Shown: positions 15,969 through 24,696 of the stretch, one piece after another
How positions within the stretch are numbered: position 1 is the first letter of the stretch
Layout: every line of letters starts with the position of its first letter
Origin: Microbacterium sediminis
Lineage (GTDB): Bacteria; Actinomycetota; Actinomycetes; Actinomycetales; Microbacteriaceae
DNA length: 64,000 bases
Assembly (NCBI RefSeq): GCF_004564075.1
Contig: NZ_CP038256.1
Span: forward strand, 1,054,001 to 1,118,000
Direction: 5' to 3'
Notes under the pieces: generated by a model
Databases searched by the model: none
What the model saw: the letters and a program-made list of their open reading frames with translations, nothing else
Told to the model about the DNA's origin: nothing
Program-made: the position numbers and the translations under genes

Positions 15969-17393
15969 ATGATCCGGTTCGAGCACGTCACCAAGCGCTA
16001 TAAGGGAACGGCGTCTCCCGCACTCGACGACGTCTCGTTCGAGGTCCAACGCGGGGAGTTCGTCTTCCTCGTCGGCGCCTCCGGATCGGGAAAGTCGTCG
16101 TGTCTGCGGCTGATCCTCCGCGAGGGGGTGCCGTCGTCGGGGCAGATCGTCGTGCTCGGGCGCGACACCAAGAGCCTCTCCAACCGGCGCACCCCGTACT
16201 TCCGCCGCCACATCGGCTCGGTGTTCCAGGACTTCCGGCTGCTGCCGTCGAAGAACGTCTTCCAGAACGTCGCGTTCACGCTGCAGGTGATCGGCGCGTC
16301 GCGCGCCATGATCAAGCAGGCCGTGCCGGAGGCGCTCGGACGCGTGGGCCTGCAGGGCATGGAGAAGCGCATGCCGCACGAGCTGTCGGGCGGTGAGCAG
16401 CAGCGCGTCGCGATCGCCCGCGCGCTCGTGAACCGGCCGCAGCTGCTGCTCGCCGACGAGCCCACGGGAAACCTCGACCCCGGCACCTCGACCGACATCA
16501 TGGAGCTGCTCGCGTCGATCAACGCGTCGGGCACGACGATCGTCATGGCCACGCACGAGGCCGCCTTCGTCGACCGCATGCAGCGTCGCGTGATCGAGCT
16601 CTCGGGCGGCCGCCTCGTGCGCGACGAACGCCACGGCGGCTACGGCGACACGTCGGTGATCCAGCGCCTCGAGCCCGAGATCGAGAAGGGCGCGGCCGCC
16701 GTCGCCGCCCTCACGGCCGTGCTCGAGGTGCAGCGCGAGGTGCAGGGCCGCCTCGACGCCACCGGCCGCGCCGATGTCGCGCCGCGTCCCGAGACGGCCG
16801 CGCCTGCCGCGCCGCCCGCTTCCGCCCGCGACGCCGCGATCCCGCCCGCGACGGAGCCTGCGCGGCCCGCCGCACCCGAGCCCGCGCGGCCGGCGAACGA
16901 GCCGGCTCAGCCCGCGAGCGAGCCGGCGCAGCGCGACGTGCCGCCCGTCGCGCCCCCTGTGCCGCCCGTCGCGCCGCCGGTGCCGCCGGCTGCGGCCCCG
17001 CGCCCCGAGCCCGCGCGGCCCGCGAACGAGCCGGCTCGGCCCGCGAGCGAGCCGGCGCAGCGCGACGCGCCGCCTGTGGCGCCCCCGGTGCCGCCCGTCG
17101 CGCCGCCGGTGCCGCCGGCTGCGGCCTCGCGCCCCGAGCCCGCGTCGCCGCGGCCGGAGCCCGCGCCGCGCCCGGAGCCCGAGGAGCGCCCGGCCGCCAG
17201 CCGGTTCGCGCCGCCCGCGGCCCCCGTGAGCGAGCCCGAGTCGGACACCGACGATCCGCTGCCGCCCGACGTTCGCCGCGCCCGCCCGCGGCCGGTCTCG
17301 GAGCAGGCGGAGCACGTGGAGGAGCTCAGCTTCGCCGAGCGCCTGGGCCTGCGGCGCGATGACGACGACGAGGAAGTGGGGCCGACGGCATGA
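15969..17393 (+). CDS. ftsE: FtsE cell-division ABC ATPase with long Pro-rich C-terminal tail
   Basis: ATPase of the FtsEX complex, which couples the divisome to peptidoglycan hydrolases across the membrane. The ABC core is residues 1-220: Walker A GASGSGKSS at 36-44, signature LSGGEQQR from residue 139, Walker B LLLADEPTG near 160. A usual FtsE stops at about 225-230 aa, but this one continues to 474. The additional about 250 residues are Pro, Ala, Glu and Arg rich and contain an imperfect 43-residue tandem duplication. The frame stays open and joins ftsX by an ATGA overlap, so the tail is real coding sequence rather than a missed stop. The tail is probably disordered and cytoplasmic. Confidence 0.95.
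   Translation: MIRFEHVTKRYKGTASPALDDVSFEVQRGEFVFLVGASGSGKSSCLRLILREGVPSSGQIVVLGRDTKSLSNRRTPYFRRHIGSVFQDFRLLPSKNVFQNVAFTLQVIGASRAMIKQAVPEALGRVGLQGMEKRMPHELSGGEQQRVAIARALVNRPQLLLADEPTGNLDPGTSTDIMELLASINASGTTIVMATHEAAFVDRMQRRVIELSGGRLVRDERHGGYGDTSVIQRLEPEIEKGAAAVAALTAVLEVQREVQGRLDATGRADVAPRPETAAPAAPPASARDAAIPPATEPARPAAPEPARPANEPAQPASEPAQRDVPPVAPPVPPVAPPVPPAAAPRPEPARPANEPARPASEPAQRDAPPVAPPVPPVAPPVPPAAASRPEPASPRPEPAPRPEPEERPAASRFAPPAAPVSEPESDTDDPLPPDVRRARPRPVSEQAEHVEELSFAERLGLRRDDDDEEVGPTA
16880..17137 (+). repeat. 129-bp imperfect tandem duplication inside ftsE tail
   Basis: Two adjacent units of 129 bp (16880-17008 and about 17009-17137) encode 43-residue Pro/Ala/Glu-rich repeats. Units start with ARPANEPA and contain two APPVPPVAPP blocks. 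They differ by scattered substitutions only, so the reading frame is kept. Confidence 0.85.
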
Positions 17394-18307
17394 GGCTCGG
17401 GCTCATCATGGGCGAGGTCCTCACCGGCCTGCGCCGCAACGCGTCGATGGTGGTGTCGGTCGTGCTCGTCACGTTCGTGTCGCTCACGTTCGTCGGCGCC
17501 GCGATCCTCATGCAGTCGCAGATCGGCACGATGCGCGAGTACTTCCAGGACCGCGCGCAGATCGAGATCTACATGTGCTCGTCGCTGCCGGTCTCCGACA
17601 CGTGCACGGGCGGTGTGGCGACCGAGGAGCAGGTCGCGGCGGTCGAGGCGGAGCTGACCTCCGACACGCTCTCGCCGGTCATCCAGCGCTTCACCTACAG
17701 CTCGCCCGCCGAGGAGTACGCCTCGTTCGTCGAGAACTTCCCCGATCAGGCGGACCTGCTCACCGAGGAGCAGACCAACGGCATGTTCCGCGTGACGCTC
17801 GTGAACCCCGAGGATCCCCGCCAGGCCGACGTGATCGCCGAGGCGTTCTCGGGCGTGGCCGGCGTCGAGCTCGTCAGCAACCAGATCGAGCACCTCGAGC
17901 CGCTGTTCGCCGCGCTGACGATCGCCACCTACATCGCGGTCGGCATCGCCGCGCTCATGCTCATCTCGGCCGTGCTGCTCATCGGCACCACCATCCGCCT
18001 GTCCGCCTACGCGCGGCGCCGCGAGGTCGGCATCATGCGGCTCGTGGGCGCGTCGAACCGCTTCATCCAGACGCCGTTCGTGCTCGAGGGCGTCGTGGCG
18101 GCCTTCCTCGGCGCACTACTCGCCAGCGGCGCGGTGATCGCGATGGTGCACTTCGGCGTGAACGGCTACCTCGCCACGAACATGGCCACGGTGCCGTGGG
18201 TGGGCATGGGCGACGCGTTCATCGTGGTGCCCGTCATCATCGCGATCGGGGTGATCCTCGCCGCCGTCTCGGCCGGCTTCGCCATCCGCCGCTGGCTGCA
18301 CGCCTGA
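17390..18307 (+). CDS. ftsX: FtsX cell-division permease-like protein
   Basis: The 305-aa membrane partner of FtsE. There is one transmembrane helix near residues 20-40, an extracytoplasmic loop of about 45-180 that in actinobacteria activates peptidoglycan hydrolases, and three C-terminal helices with a YARRREVGIMRLVGASN cytoplasmic coupling segment between them. Two cysteines in the outer loop (near CSSLPVSDTC) probably form a disulfide. The ATG overlaps the ftsE stop by 4 bp. Confidence 0.95.
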   Translation: MRLGLIMGEVLTGLRRNASMVVSVVLVTFVSLTFVGAAILMQSQIGTMREYFQDRAQIEIYMCSSLPVSDTCTGGVATEEQVAAVEAELTSDTLSPVIQRFTYSSPAEEYASFVENFPDQADLLTEEQTNGMFRVTLVNPEDPRQADVIAEAFSGVAGVELVSNQIEHLEPLFAALTIATYIAVGIAALMLISAVLLIGTTIRLSAYARRREVGIMRLVGASNRFIQTPFVLEGVVAAFLGALLASGAVIAMVHFGVNGYLATNMATVPWVGMGDAFIVVPVIIAIGVILAAVSAGFAIRRWLHA

Positions 18308-18336
18308 CGCGTTCGTCGGATCGGCCCGCCACGGGG

Positions 18337-18342
18337 TAAGGT
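18337..18342 (+). promoter_or_regulatory. -10 element TAAGGT for smpB
   Basis: TAAGGT lies 38 nt upstream of the smpB ATG, in the gap after ftsX, giving smpB its own leader with a GGGAGGTG ribosome site. Confidence 0.45.
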
Positions 18343-18380
18343 GAAAGGCTGTTCTGCCGAGACCCCGGGAGGTGATCAGG

Positions 18381-18857
18381 ATGGCGAAGGAGAAGGGCGA
18401 GAAGGTCGTCGCACTCAATCGGCGTGCCCGCCACGAGTACACGATCGAGAAGACCTACGAGGCCGGACTGGTGCTCCAGGGGACCGAGGTCAAGTCGCTG
18501 CGCGAGGGCCACGCGAACCTCACCGACGGCTACGCCTACATCGATCGCGGCGAGGCGTTCCTCGACCAGGTGAGCATCCCGCAGTACTCCAACGGCACGT
18601 GGACGAACCACGCGGCCAAGCGGATCCGCAAGCTGCTGCTGCACAAGGACGAGATCGCCAAGCTCGCGCGCAAGGCCGCCGAGGGCGGCTACACGCTCGT
18701 GCCGATGAAGCTGTACTTCGTCGACGGCCGCGCCAAGGTCGAGATCGCGGTCGCGAAGGGCAAGACGCAGTACGACAAGCGGCAGACCCTGCGCGAGCGC
18801 CAGGACCGCCGCGAGGCCGAGCGGGCGATGCGCACGCGCAACCGCATGGGCGAGTGA
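18381..18857 (+). CDS. smpB: SsrA-binding protein SmpB
   Basis: A 158-aa RNA-binding protein that partners tmRNA in trans-translation to rescue stalled ribosomes. Conserved landmarks are [34 protein letters not shown], the LVPMKLYF strand and the basic tail [16 protein letters not shown]. The ATG at 18381 is preferred over the GTG at 18372 because GGGAGGTG lies at the proper distance and SmpB normally starts just before the (A)NRKA-like motif. The order ftsE-ftsX-smpB is widespread in actinobacteria. No ssrA gene follows; only 85 bp separate it from the next gene. Confidence 0.96.
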   Translation: MAKEKGEKVVALNRRARHEYTIEKTYEAGLVLQGTEVKSLREGHANLTDGYAYIDRGEAFLDQVSIPQYSNGTWTNHAAKRIRKLLLHKDEIAKLARKAAEGGYTLVPMKLYFVDGRAKVEIAVAKGKTQYDKRQTLRERQDRREAERAMRTRNRMGE

Positions 18858-18942
18858 CTCCCGCGCAGCCCACAGGCATATATGCCACCCCTGGCCGGGC
18901 CCTACGCTCGGCGCATCGGATCACCGGATGCGGGGAGGGCGG

Positions 18943-19407
18943 ATGCAGGCGCTGGTCGCGGCGGCATACCTTGCGTTCGGCGTCGCCTCGCTGGTGCTGA
19001 TCCGCAGCGACCTCGCCGAGCATCGCCTGCCGAACGCCGTGGTACTGCCCGCGACGGCCGTCGTCGGCGCCCTGCTCACCCTCGCCTCCATCGCGGCCGG
19101 TGACACCGCGGCGGTCGGGCGTGCGGCGGCGGGCGCCCTCGCGCTGGGCGCGTTCTACGCCGCCCTGTGGGCGATCGGGCGCGGGCGCGGCATGGGCGGG
19201 GGAGACGTCAAGCTGGCCCTGCTGGTGGGCCTGTTCCTGGGCTGGCACGGCTGGCCCGAGCTCGCCCTCGGCGGGGCGGCCGCGTTCGTCGTGGGCGGCG
19301 CGAGCGCCCTGGCGCTCATCGCCGCGCGGCGAGCGACGGCGCGGACGCACATCGCGTTCGGGCCCTTCATGCTGATCGGCGCATGCCTCGGTCCGATCCT
19401 CGTCTGA
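18943..19407 (+). CDS. Small A24 prepilin-peptidase-like membrane protease
   Basis: A 154-aa membrane protein with the core of type IV prepilin peptidases. The first catalytic Asp is in IRSDLAEHRLPN, the second in MGGGDVKLA (the GxGD motif), and an FGPFML segment follows. The N-terminal methyltransferase/zinc domain of full PilD is missing, as in the small TadV/CpaA-type enzymes. No pilin or Tad genes are nearby, so the substrate is elsewhere. The start at 18943 follows GGGGAGG; an in-frame ATG at 18928 would add five residues. Confidence 0.85.
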   Translation: MQALVAAAYLAFGVASLVLIRSDLAEHRLPNAVVLPATAVVGALLTLASIAAGDTAAVGRAAAGALALGAFYAALWAIGRGRGMGGGDVKLALLVGLFLGWHGWPELALGGAAAFVVGGASALALIAARRATARTHIAFGPFMLIGACLGPILV

Positions 19408-19467
19408 GCCCCTCTAGACACGAACGGGCGTCGCCGCAAGGGGTGATCGCCGGCGCCGGCGGTGTCC

Positions 19468-19473
19468 TAGGGT
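19468..19473 (+). promoter_or_regulatory. -10 element TAGGGT for a leaderless YihY-family mRNA
   Basis: TAGGGT abuts the ATG at 19474 but sits 6 nt before the ATG at 19480. This makes 19480 the probable start. Confidence 0.55.
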
Positions 19474-19479
19474 ATGGGC

Positions 19480-20517
19480 ATGCGAGCGGTCGGGGAGTGG
19501 GTGCGGCGCGTGCTGGCGTGGGCGCTGAGGCTGCGGGTCGTGCGATCCTTCCTGCTCTTCTCCGAGAGCAACGGCGGCGTCCTGGCCGGCAGCATCACCT
19601 TCCGCGCCCTGTTCTCGCTGTTCGCCGCCGTGCTGCTGGGCTTCTCCGCCGCCGCGATCTGGCTGCAGGGGCGCCCCGAGCTGTGGGACGCGCTCGTGTC
19701 GGCCATGAACAACGTCATCCCGGGCCTGGTCGGCGGCGCGGGCAGCGTCATCGACGTCCGGCAGCTGCAGAACGCACCGGGATCGATCACCATCGCGGGA
19801 GTCATCGCGGTGCTCGGGCTCATCTGGGCCGCCATCGGGGCGATCCAGACCACGCGCACGGCGATCCGGATGATGGCGGGGACCGCGCACGACACGGCCT
19901 CGTTCTTCGTGCTCATCGTGCGCGACCTCATCTTCGCCGCGGCGATGGGCGCGATGTTCGTGGTCTCGGCCGCCGTCACCTTCCTCGGCTCCGCGTTCGC
20001 CTCGGCCGTGCTCGGCTGGCTCGGCCTCGGCTCCGGGCTGCTCGCCACGCTGACCACGCGACTCGTGACGATCGCGGTCACGTTCGTGCTCGACGCCGTC
20101 CTCATCGCGCTGCTGTTCGCGCTGCTGTCGGGCCGGAAGGTCTCGGCCCGGGCGCTGTGGAGCGGCGCCCTCATCGGCGCCGTCGGCCTCGTCGTGCTGC
20201 AGCAGCTGTCGGGCCTGTTCGTGGGCGGGGCGACATCCAACCCGCTGCTGGCGACCTTCTCGTCGCTCGTGGCCCTGCTGCTGTGGCTGAACCTGTCGGC
20301 GCAGGTGATCCTCATCGGCTGCGCGCACGTGATCACGACCGCCGACGAGGAGCAGGACCGCGTCGGCGAGAAGTACGGTGCCGCGACGTTCGCGCAGCGC
20401 AAGGTGCGCCGCGCCGAGCGCGACGTCGAGATCGCCACCGCCACGCTGCGGGAGGCGCGCGAGCAGGAGGCGGCAGAGCGCGAGAAGCTCGCGGCCGAGG
20501 GCAGCGCGGCGCCCTGA
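19480..20517 (+). CDS. YihY/BrkB-family (UPF0761) membrane protein
   Basis: A 345-aa inner-membrane protein with about six transmembrane helices. Family landmarks include LLFSESNGGVLAGSITFRALFSLFA near the N-terminus and LLLWLNLSAQVILIGCAHV near the end of the last helix. The C-terminal 60 residues are a charged, probably coiled cytoplasmic helix. Members were once called ribonuclease BN, which is wrong; the role is unknown and is probably transport or envelope related. The start at 19480 is chosen over 19474 because the TAGGGT -10 fits leaderless spacing only to the former. Confidence 0.88.
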   Translation: MRAVGEWVRRVLAWALRLRVVRSFLLFSESNGGVLAGSITFRALFSLFAAVLLGFSAAAIWLQGRPELWDALVSAMNNVIPGLVGGAGSVIDVRQLQNAPGSITIAGVIAVLGLIWAAIGAIQTTRTAIRMMAGTAHDTASFFVLIVRDLIFAAAMGAMFVVSAAVTFLGSAFASAVLGWLGLGSGLLATLTTRLVTIAVTFVLDAVLIALLFALLSGRKVSARALWSGALIGAVGLVVLQQLSGLFVGGATSNPLLATFSSLVALLLWLNLSAQVILIGCAHVITTADEEQDRVGEKYGAATFAQRKVRRAERDVEIATATLREAREQEAAEREKLAAEGSAAP

Positions 20518-20537
20518 CGGCGCCACGACGGCGGGGG

Positions 20538-20543
20538 TAGGCT
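20538..20543 (+). promoter_or_regulatory. -10 element TAGGCT for a leaderless small gene
   Basis: TAGGCT ends 6 nt before the ATG at 20550. No ribosome site is present. Confidence 0.6.
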
Positions 20544-20549
20544 CGCGGC

Positions 20550-20789
20550 ATGGCTATCGCGAGACTGCACGGCGGACCCCTCGACGGACAGGTCCTGCCC
20601 CTGGATTCCCCCGACCTCGACCAGCTGATCATGCCCTATGCGGAGGGTCAGCTCGTCTACCGTCGCGAGGGCGCGGCCGAGAACACCGGCGACGACGACG
20701 GACCCACCTCGTTCGACTTCCACTTCGATGGCGAGGTCGGCGACATCAACTCGACCGACGACGACGAGCCCAAGGCCGCAGATCGGTGA
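20550..20789 (+). CDS. 79-aa acidic conserved hypothetical protein
   Basis: A small soluble protein beginning MAIARLHGGPLDGQVLPLD, with an acidic tail rich in Asp. The N-terminal GGPLDG(Q/R) motif recurs in small actinobacterial proteins of unknown function and in some phage proteins. The start is well supported by a TAGGCT -10 at leaderless spacing. The stop is 7 bp before the CYTH gene, so the two are probably co-transcribed. Confidence 0.75.
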   Translation: MAIARLHGGPLDGQVLPLDSPDLDQLIMPYAEGQLVYRREGAAENTGDDDGPTSFDFHFDGEVGDINSTDDDEPKAADR

Positions 20790-20796
20790 TGCGGGC

Positions 20797-21414
20797 ATGA
20801 CCGAGCCGACGCGCTTCGTCGAGGTCGAGCGCAAGTTCGATGTCGACGCCGGTACCCCCGTGCCCGCCTGGACCGATGTGCCGGGCGTCGCGCGGGTGAC
20901 CGCGGGGCAGGAGCGCCACCTCGACGCGCTCTACCTCGACACCGCCGACCTCGCGCTCGCGCGCGCCGGGGTGGCCGTGCGCCGGCGCACCGGCGGGCCC
21001 GATGCCGGGTGGCACATCAAGGGTCCGCTCATCGACGGCGCGCGCCTCGAGCTGGGCTGGCCCCTGGGCGAGGGCGACGAGGTGCCCGAGGCGGTCCGTG
21101 CCGAGCTCGCTCCGTACACGGGCGACGCGCTGGCGCCGCTGGCCCGGATCGTGAACGACCGCACCGCCTATGAGCTGCTCGATGCCGACGGCGCGGTGCT
21201 GGCCGAGTTCGTGGACGACCACGTGCGCACGTGGGACCTGCGCGGCGGCGACGAGCGCGAGTGGCACGAGTGGGAGATCGAGCTGGGGCCCGCGGCCCCG
21301 GCCGACGCGGACGCCCGCGAGGCGTTCTTCGCGGGCGTGACCGATGCGGCCTTCGCCGCCGGTGCGCGCGCGGCCTCGTCGGCGTCGAAGCTCGCCCGCG
21401 CGCTCGGGCGCTGA
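20797..21414 (+). CDS. CYTH domain protein (triphosphate tunnel enzyme family)
   Basis: A 205-aa protein with the CYTH signature EVERKF (ExExK) at residues 8-13, followed by the Arg/Lys-lined strands RRRTGG and WHIKGP and the C-terminal EWEIEL. Enzymes of this fold hydrolyse inorganic triphosphate or act on other organic triphosphates. No CHAD domain is fused. The ATG at 20797 is used; it follows the 79-aa gene closely. The convergent kinase gene ends only 6 bp away, with no room for a terminator. Confidence 0.87.
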   Translation: MTEPTRFVEVERKFDVDAGTPVPAWTDVPGVARVTAGQERHLDALYLDTADLALARAGVAVRRRTGGPDAGWHIKGPLIDGARLELGWPLGEGDEVPEAVRAELAPYTGDALAPLARIVNDRTAYELLDADGAVLAEFVDDHVRTWDLRGGDEREWHEWEIELGPAAPADADAREAFFAGVTDAAFAAGARAASSASKLARALGR

Positions 21415-21420
21415 GCCCGC

Positions 21421-22383
21421 TCAGCAGGCGAACGGCGCCACGCGCGGCACCGGCCGCCCGGCCGCCAGACGCCGGGCCAGGAGCACGGCGCCGTCCAGCG
21501 GCCTGCCGGGGCGCTCCGCCACCTCGAGCCCCGGATGGCGCGCGCGCAGCGCGGCGAGGACCGGATCGCGCAGCAGCGCGGGCGGCATGCCGAACAGGCC
21601 GCCCGTGAGCGCGATCCGCGGTGGCACGCCGTCGCCGATCGCGCCCGTCAGCGTGTCGGCGAGGTGCGCGGCGGCGCGCCGCAGGATGTCGCGCGCGGTC
21701 TCATCGCCCTCCTCCGCGGCGGCCGCGACGTCGGGCGCGAACTCGCCGAGCACCCGCGGGCGGTCCGTCCGCGGGTACACCTGGCCCGGCCACGTCGCCA
21801 CGGGGCCGAACCGCGCCTCCGCCGCGCGGGAGAGCGCCGAGGGGGCGGCGCGGCCGTCCAGGCCCCGCGCCGCGGCCCGCAGGCCCTCCATGCCGATCCA
21901 TGCGCCCGAGCCGAGGTCACCCAGCAGGTGCCCCCAGCCGTCGACGCGCCGCCATACGCGGTCCAGGTCCGTGCCGAGCGCGACGGCGCCCGTGCCGGCC
22001 GCCAGCACCGCCCCCGGTGCGTAGCCGAGGGCGCCCACATGGGCCGTGACCATGTCGCTCGCCAGCAGGGCGTCGCGCGCCGCGAAGGCCGAGGCGAGGC
22101 GGTCGCGGACCCAGACGGGATCCTTCACGAGGCTGGAGAGCCCCGCGACGCCCGCCACGACCCCCACGATCTCGGGCCGGCGCTGATCGAGCTGCTCGAC
22201 GAGCCGCGTGGCCAGGTGCGTCAGCCCGTCGGCCACCGCATCGTCCGAGACGCCCGTGCTCGCGGCGCGCGGCGGGCCGCTCACGCTCGCGACGGGGCGG
22301 CCGTCCGCGGCGCCCTCGGCGACGAGTCGCGTGCCGCTGCCGCCCAGATCGATCGCGACGACGAGGGGATCGGTCATGCTCAT
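21421..22383 (-). CDS. BadF/BadG-type N-acetylglucosamine kinase-like protein
   Basis: A 320-aa ASKHA-fold kinase of the BadF/BadG/BcrA/BcrD group that includes N-acetylglucosamine kinases. The phosphate-1 motif AIDLGGSGTR lies near the N-terminus, an ASDMVTAHVGALG phosphate-2 segment follows, then AAGTGAVALG and the adenosine motif LTGGLFG. It probably phosphorylates an amino sugar recovered from cell-wall turnover. The ATG at 22383 gives 320 aa; an ATG two codons inside (22377) is equally possible. Confidence 0.82.
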   Translation of the reverse strand: MSMTDPLVVAIDLGGSGTRLVAEGAADGRPVASVSGPPRAASTGVSDDAVADGLTHLATRLVEQLDQRRPEIVGVVAGVAGLSSLVKDPVWVRDRLASAFAARDALLASDMVTAHVGALGYAPGAVLAAGTGAVALGTDLDRVWRRVDGWGHLLGDLGSGAWIGMEGLRAAARGLDGRAAPSALSRAAEARFGPVATWPGQVYPRTDRPRVLGEFAPDVAAAAEEGDETARDILRRAAAHLADTLTGAIGDGVPPRIALTGGLFGMPPALLRDPVLAALRARHPGLEVAERPGRPLDGAVLLARRLAAGRPVPRVAPFAC

Positions 22384-22405
22384 CCCGCCATCTTCCCGCA
22401 CATGC

Positions 22406-22442
22406 GACGAGCCCCTCCCGCGGAACGCGGAAGGGGCTCGTC
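22406..22442. terminator. Hairpin terminator downstream of lpd
   Basis: Perfect 11-bp arms GACGAGCCCCT (22406-22416) and AGGGGCTCGTC (22432-22442) around a GC-rich loop. It ends the leftward lpd transcript in the gap before the kinase gene. Confidence 0.75.
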
Positions 22443-22490
22443 TGTCGGTCGGCGCGTCAACGCCGCCGCGCGGCATCGACGGGCACCGAC

Positions 22491-23888
22491 TCACATGTTG
22501 ATGAAGTGCCCCTGCAGGCCGTGGAAGCCCTCCTGCAGCGTCTCCGACAGCGTCGGGTGCGTGTGCACGTTGCGCGCCGCCTCGACGGCGGTGAGGTCCC
22601 ACTTCTGGGCCAGGGTGAGCTCCGGCAGCAGCTCCGAGACGTCGGGGCCGACCATGTGGCCGCCGATGAGCTCGAGGTGCTCGGCGTCGGCGATCAGCTT
22701 GACGAAGCCGATCGGCTCGCCCAGGCCGTTGGCCTTTCCGTTCGCGCTGAAGGGGAACTTCGCGACCTTGATCTCGCGGCCCTCCGCACGGGCCTGCTCC
22801 TCGGTGAGGCCGAAGCTGGCCACCTGCGGCGAGCAGAACGTGGCGCGCGGCATCATGCGGTAGTCGCCCAGCGTCTGGGTCTCGGCCTTGGCGATCGTCT
22901 CGGCGGCGACCACGGCCTGCGCCTCGGCCACGTGGGCCAGCTGCAGCTTGGCGGTCACGTCGCCGATGGCGTAGATGCCGTCGACGTTCGTGCGCATGTA
23001 GTCGTCGATCTCGATCGCGCCGCGATCCGTGAGCTTGACGCCCGTCTTCTCGAGGCCGAAGCCCTCGACGTTCGGGGCGAAGCCGACCGACATGAGGACC
23101 TTGCCGGCCGTGATCTCGCCCGGCTGGCCGTCGCGGCTCTCGTACGTGACGCGGACCGACGATCCGTTGTCCTCGACGGTCTTGACCGCGGTCGAGGTGA
23201 GGATGTCGATGCCGTACTTCTTGTACTGCTTCTGGATCTCCTTCGAGACCTCGGCGTCCTCGTTGGGGAGGGCGCGGTCGAGGAACTCGATGATGGTGAC
23301 CTTCACGCCGTAGTTCGACAGCACGTAGGCGAACTCCATGCCGATGGCGCCGGCGCCGACGATGACGATCGACTCGGGGAGCTCGCGCGAGAGGATCTGC
23401 TCCTCGTAGGTGACGACGTTGTCGCTCAGCTGTACACCCGGCAGCAGGCGCACCTTCGAGCCGGTGGCGATGATCACGTTGTCGTACGTGATCTCCTCGG
23501 TGGTGCCGTCGGCCTTGGCGACCGAGATGGCCTTCGGGCCCGTGAAGGTGCCGCGGCCCTCGTACTCGGTGACCTTGTTCTTCTTCATGAGGAAGTGGAT
23601 GCCCTTGACGTGCGTCTCGGCCACCTTGCGGCTGCGGTCGAACGCGGCGCCGAAGTCGAACGAGACCTCACCCGAGATGCCGAAGAAGTCGGCCTTGTGG
23701 GTGAAGGTGTGCGCGACCTCGGCGTTCTTCAGAAGCGACTTCGAGGGGATGCAGCCGACGTTGAGGCAGACACCGCCCCAGTACTTCTCTTCGATGATCG
23801 CGACCGAGAGTCCGAGCTGTGCACCGCGCACCGCGGCGACGTAACCGCCGGGGCCTGCGCCGAGGATGACGAGGTCGTAGTGAGCCAT
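22491..23888 (-). CDS. lpd: Dihydrolipoyl dehydrogenase (E3)
   Basis: A 465-aa FAD disulfide oxidoreductase that reoxidises lipoamide in the pyruvate and 2-oxoglutarate dehydrogenase complexes. It has the FAD motif GAGPGG at residues 10-15, redox cysteines Cys41 and Cys46 in CLNVGC, a second Rossmann motif GAGAIG, and the active-site His444/Glu449 pair (HPTLSE). Length is standard. The ATG at 23888 lies 6 nt after a TAGGCT -10, so the mRNA is leaderless. The TAG of that -10 is also the stop codon of the copC-like gene upstream. Confidence 0.97.
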   Translation of the reverse strand: MAHYDLVILGAGPGGYVAAVRGAQLGLSVAIIEEKYWGGVCLNVGCIPSKSLLKNAEVAHTFTHKADFFGISGEVSFDFGAAFDRSRKVAETHVKGIHFLMKKNKVTEYEGRGTFTGPKAISVAKADGTTEEITYDNVIIATGSKVRLLPGVQLSDNVVTYEEQILSRELPESIVIVGAGAIGMEFAYVLSNYGVKVTIIEFLDRALPNEDAEVSKEIQKQYKKYGIDILTSTAVKTVEDNGSSVRVTYESRDGQPGEITAGKVLMSVGFAPNVEGFGLEKTGVKLTDRGAIEIDDYMRTNVDGIYAIGDVTAKLQLAHVAEAQAVVAAETIAKAETQTLGDYRMMPRATFCSPQVASFGLTEEQARAEGREIKVAKFPFSANGKANGLGEPIGFVKLIADAEHLELIGGHMVGPDVSELLPELTLAQKWDLTAVEAARNVHTHPTLSETLQEGFHGLQGHFINM

Positions 23889-23894
23889 ACCGAA

Positions 23895-23900
23895 AGCCTA
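23895..23900 (-). promoter_or_regulatory. -10 element TAGGCT of lpd, overlapping the copC-like stop codon
   Basis: TAGGCT ends 6 nt before the lpd ATG. Its first three bases are the TAG stop (23898-23900) of the upstream gene. Confidence 0.6.
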
Positions 23901-24572
23901 TCGCCCGGCGGGAGGGGTGCGCGTGGCGTCGTCGTCGGGTCCGCCGCGGCGGGCGCGGGCGATGAGCACCGCCACGAGCGCCCCCAGGCCGGCGGCGAGC
24001 ACGATGCCGCCGATGATCCAGGGCAGGTTGCGCGCGAAGCTGTCGCCGTCGGCCGGGGTGCCGTCGGCCGGGTCGTCGGTGGCGACCGGCGTCGAGGTGG
24101 CGGCCGGCTCGTGCGACGGCGCGCTCGCGTCCGGCGTGCGGGTGGGCTCGGGCATCGCGGACGGCGCGGTCGGGGTGGTCACGGTGAACGCGAACGTGCC
24201 GTCGGTCGGGTGACCGTCGCTCGAGACGACGCGCCAGTTGACGGTGTAGGCGCCGGCCTCGGCGGCCTCTCCCAGGGGCACCGTGACGATCGCGCCGTCG
24301 ACCGCGGCGGGGCCGGCGGTGACGTCGGTCTGGGACGGCGAGAGCACCTCGACGACCGTGCCGTTGTCGCCGGCGTCGATCAGCTCGGCGCTGAAGGCGA
24401 GCGTCAGCTCGGTCGGGAGCGTCTCGACGGTCGAATCGGCGGCCGGATCGCTCGACACCAGGGTGTCGTGCGCGGCGGCGGGGGAGGCGGCGGCGAGCGA
24501 GAGCAGCAGCAGGGCGCCGGCCGCCGCCGCGAGGGCGGGCAGGCGTCGCAGGCTTCGGGTCAGAGCGGTCAC
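23898..24572 (-). CDS. CopC-domain exported protein with C-terminal membrane anchor
   Basis: A 224-aa protein with a Sec signal peptide ending ASPAAA, followed directly by His-Asp (AHDTLVSSDPA). This is the mature N-terminal histidine typical of CopC copper-binding domains. The beta-sandwich runs to about residue 130 (SSDGHPTDGTFAFTV holds the second conserved His). A Pro/Thr/Ser linker leads to one transmembrane helix near residues 185-207 and a basic tail. The GTG at 24572 is chosen because TACGGT lies 7 nt upstream and the signal peptide begins there. A CopD partner is not adjacent, so copper binding rather than uptake is the safer inference. Confidence 0.85.
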   Translation of the reverse strand: MTALTRSLRRLPALAAAAGALLLLSLAAASPAAAHDTLVSSDPAADSTVETLPTELTLAFSAELIDAGDNGTVVEVLSPSQTDVTAGPAAVDGAIVTVPLGEAAEAGAYTVNWRVVSSDGHPTDGTFAFTVTTPTAPSAMPEPTRTPDASAPSHEPAATSTPVATDDPADGTPADGDSFARNLPWIIGGIVLAAGLGALVAVLIARARRGGPDDDATRTPPAGR

Positions 24573-24579
24573 GCCCTCG

Positions 24580-24585
24580 ACCGTA
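24580..24585 (-). promoter_or_regulatory. -10 element TACGGT for the leaderless copC-like gene
   Basis: TACGGT with 7-nt spacing to the GTG at 24572. No ribosome site is present. Confidence 0.5.
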
Positions 24586-24696
24586 GGGCGCGGCGCTGGG
24601 CGAACGCTGGCGGCGAGGCGGCCGACAGTGGGTTCGTGACTCGACAATCACCCGCCCGGCATGCGATCGGGGCCGCGAAGCGCGCGGCCGATCGGA

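Noticed and set aside
16880..17137. CRISPR-like or minisatellite repeat
   Set aside because: The repeats are in-frame coding duplications inside ftsE, without spacers of regular length. No other array-like structure was seen in the window.
18858..18942. Possible ssrA (tmRNA) gene after smpB
   Set aside because: Only about 85 bp are available and no tRNA-like acceptor end or tag sequence is seen.
22491..23888. Mercuric or other disulfide reductase instead of lipoamide dehydrogenase
   Set aside because: The C-terminal HPTLSE active-site motif and lack of extra cysteine pairs at either end fit lipoamide dehydrogenase.
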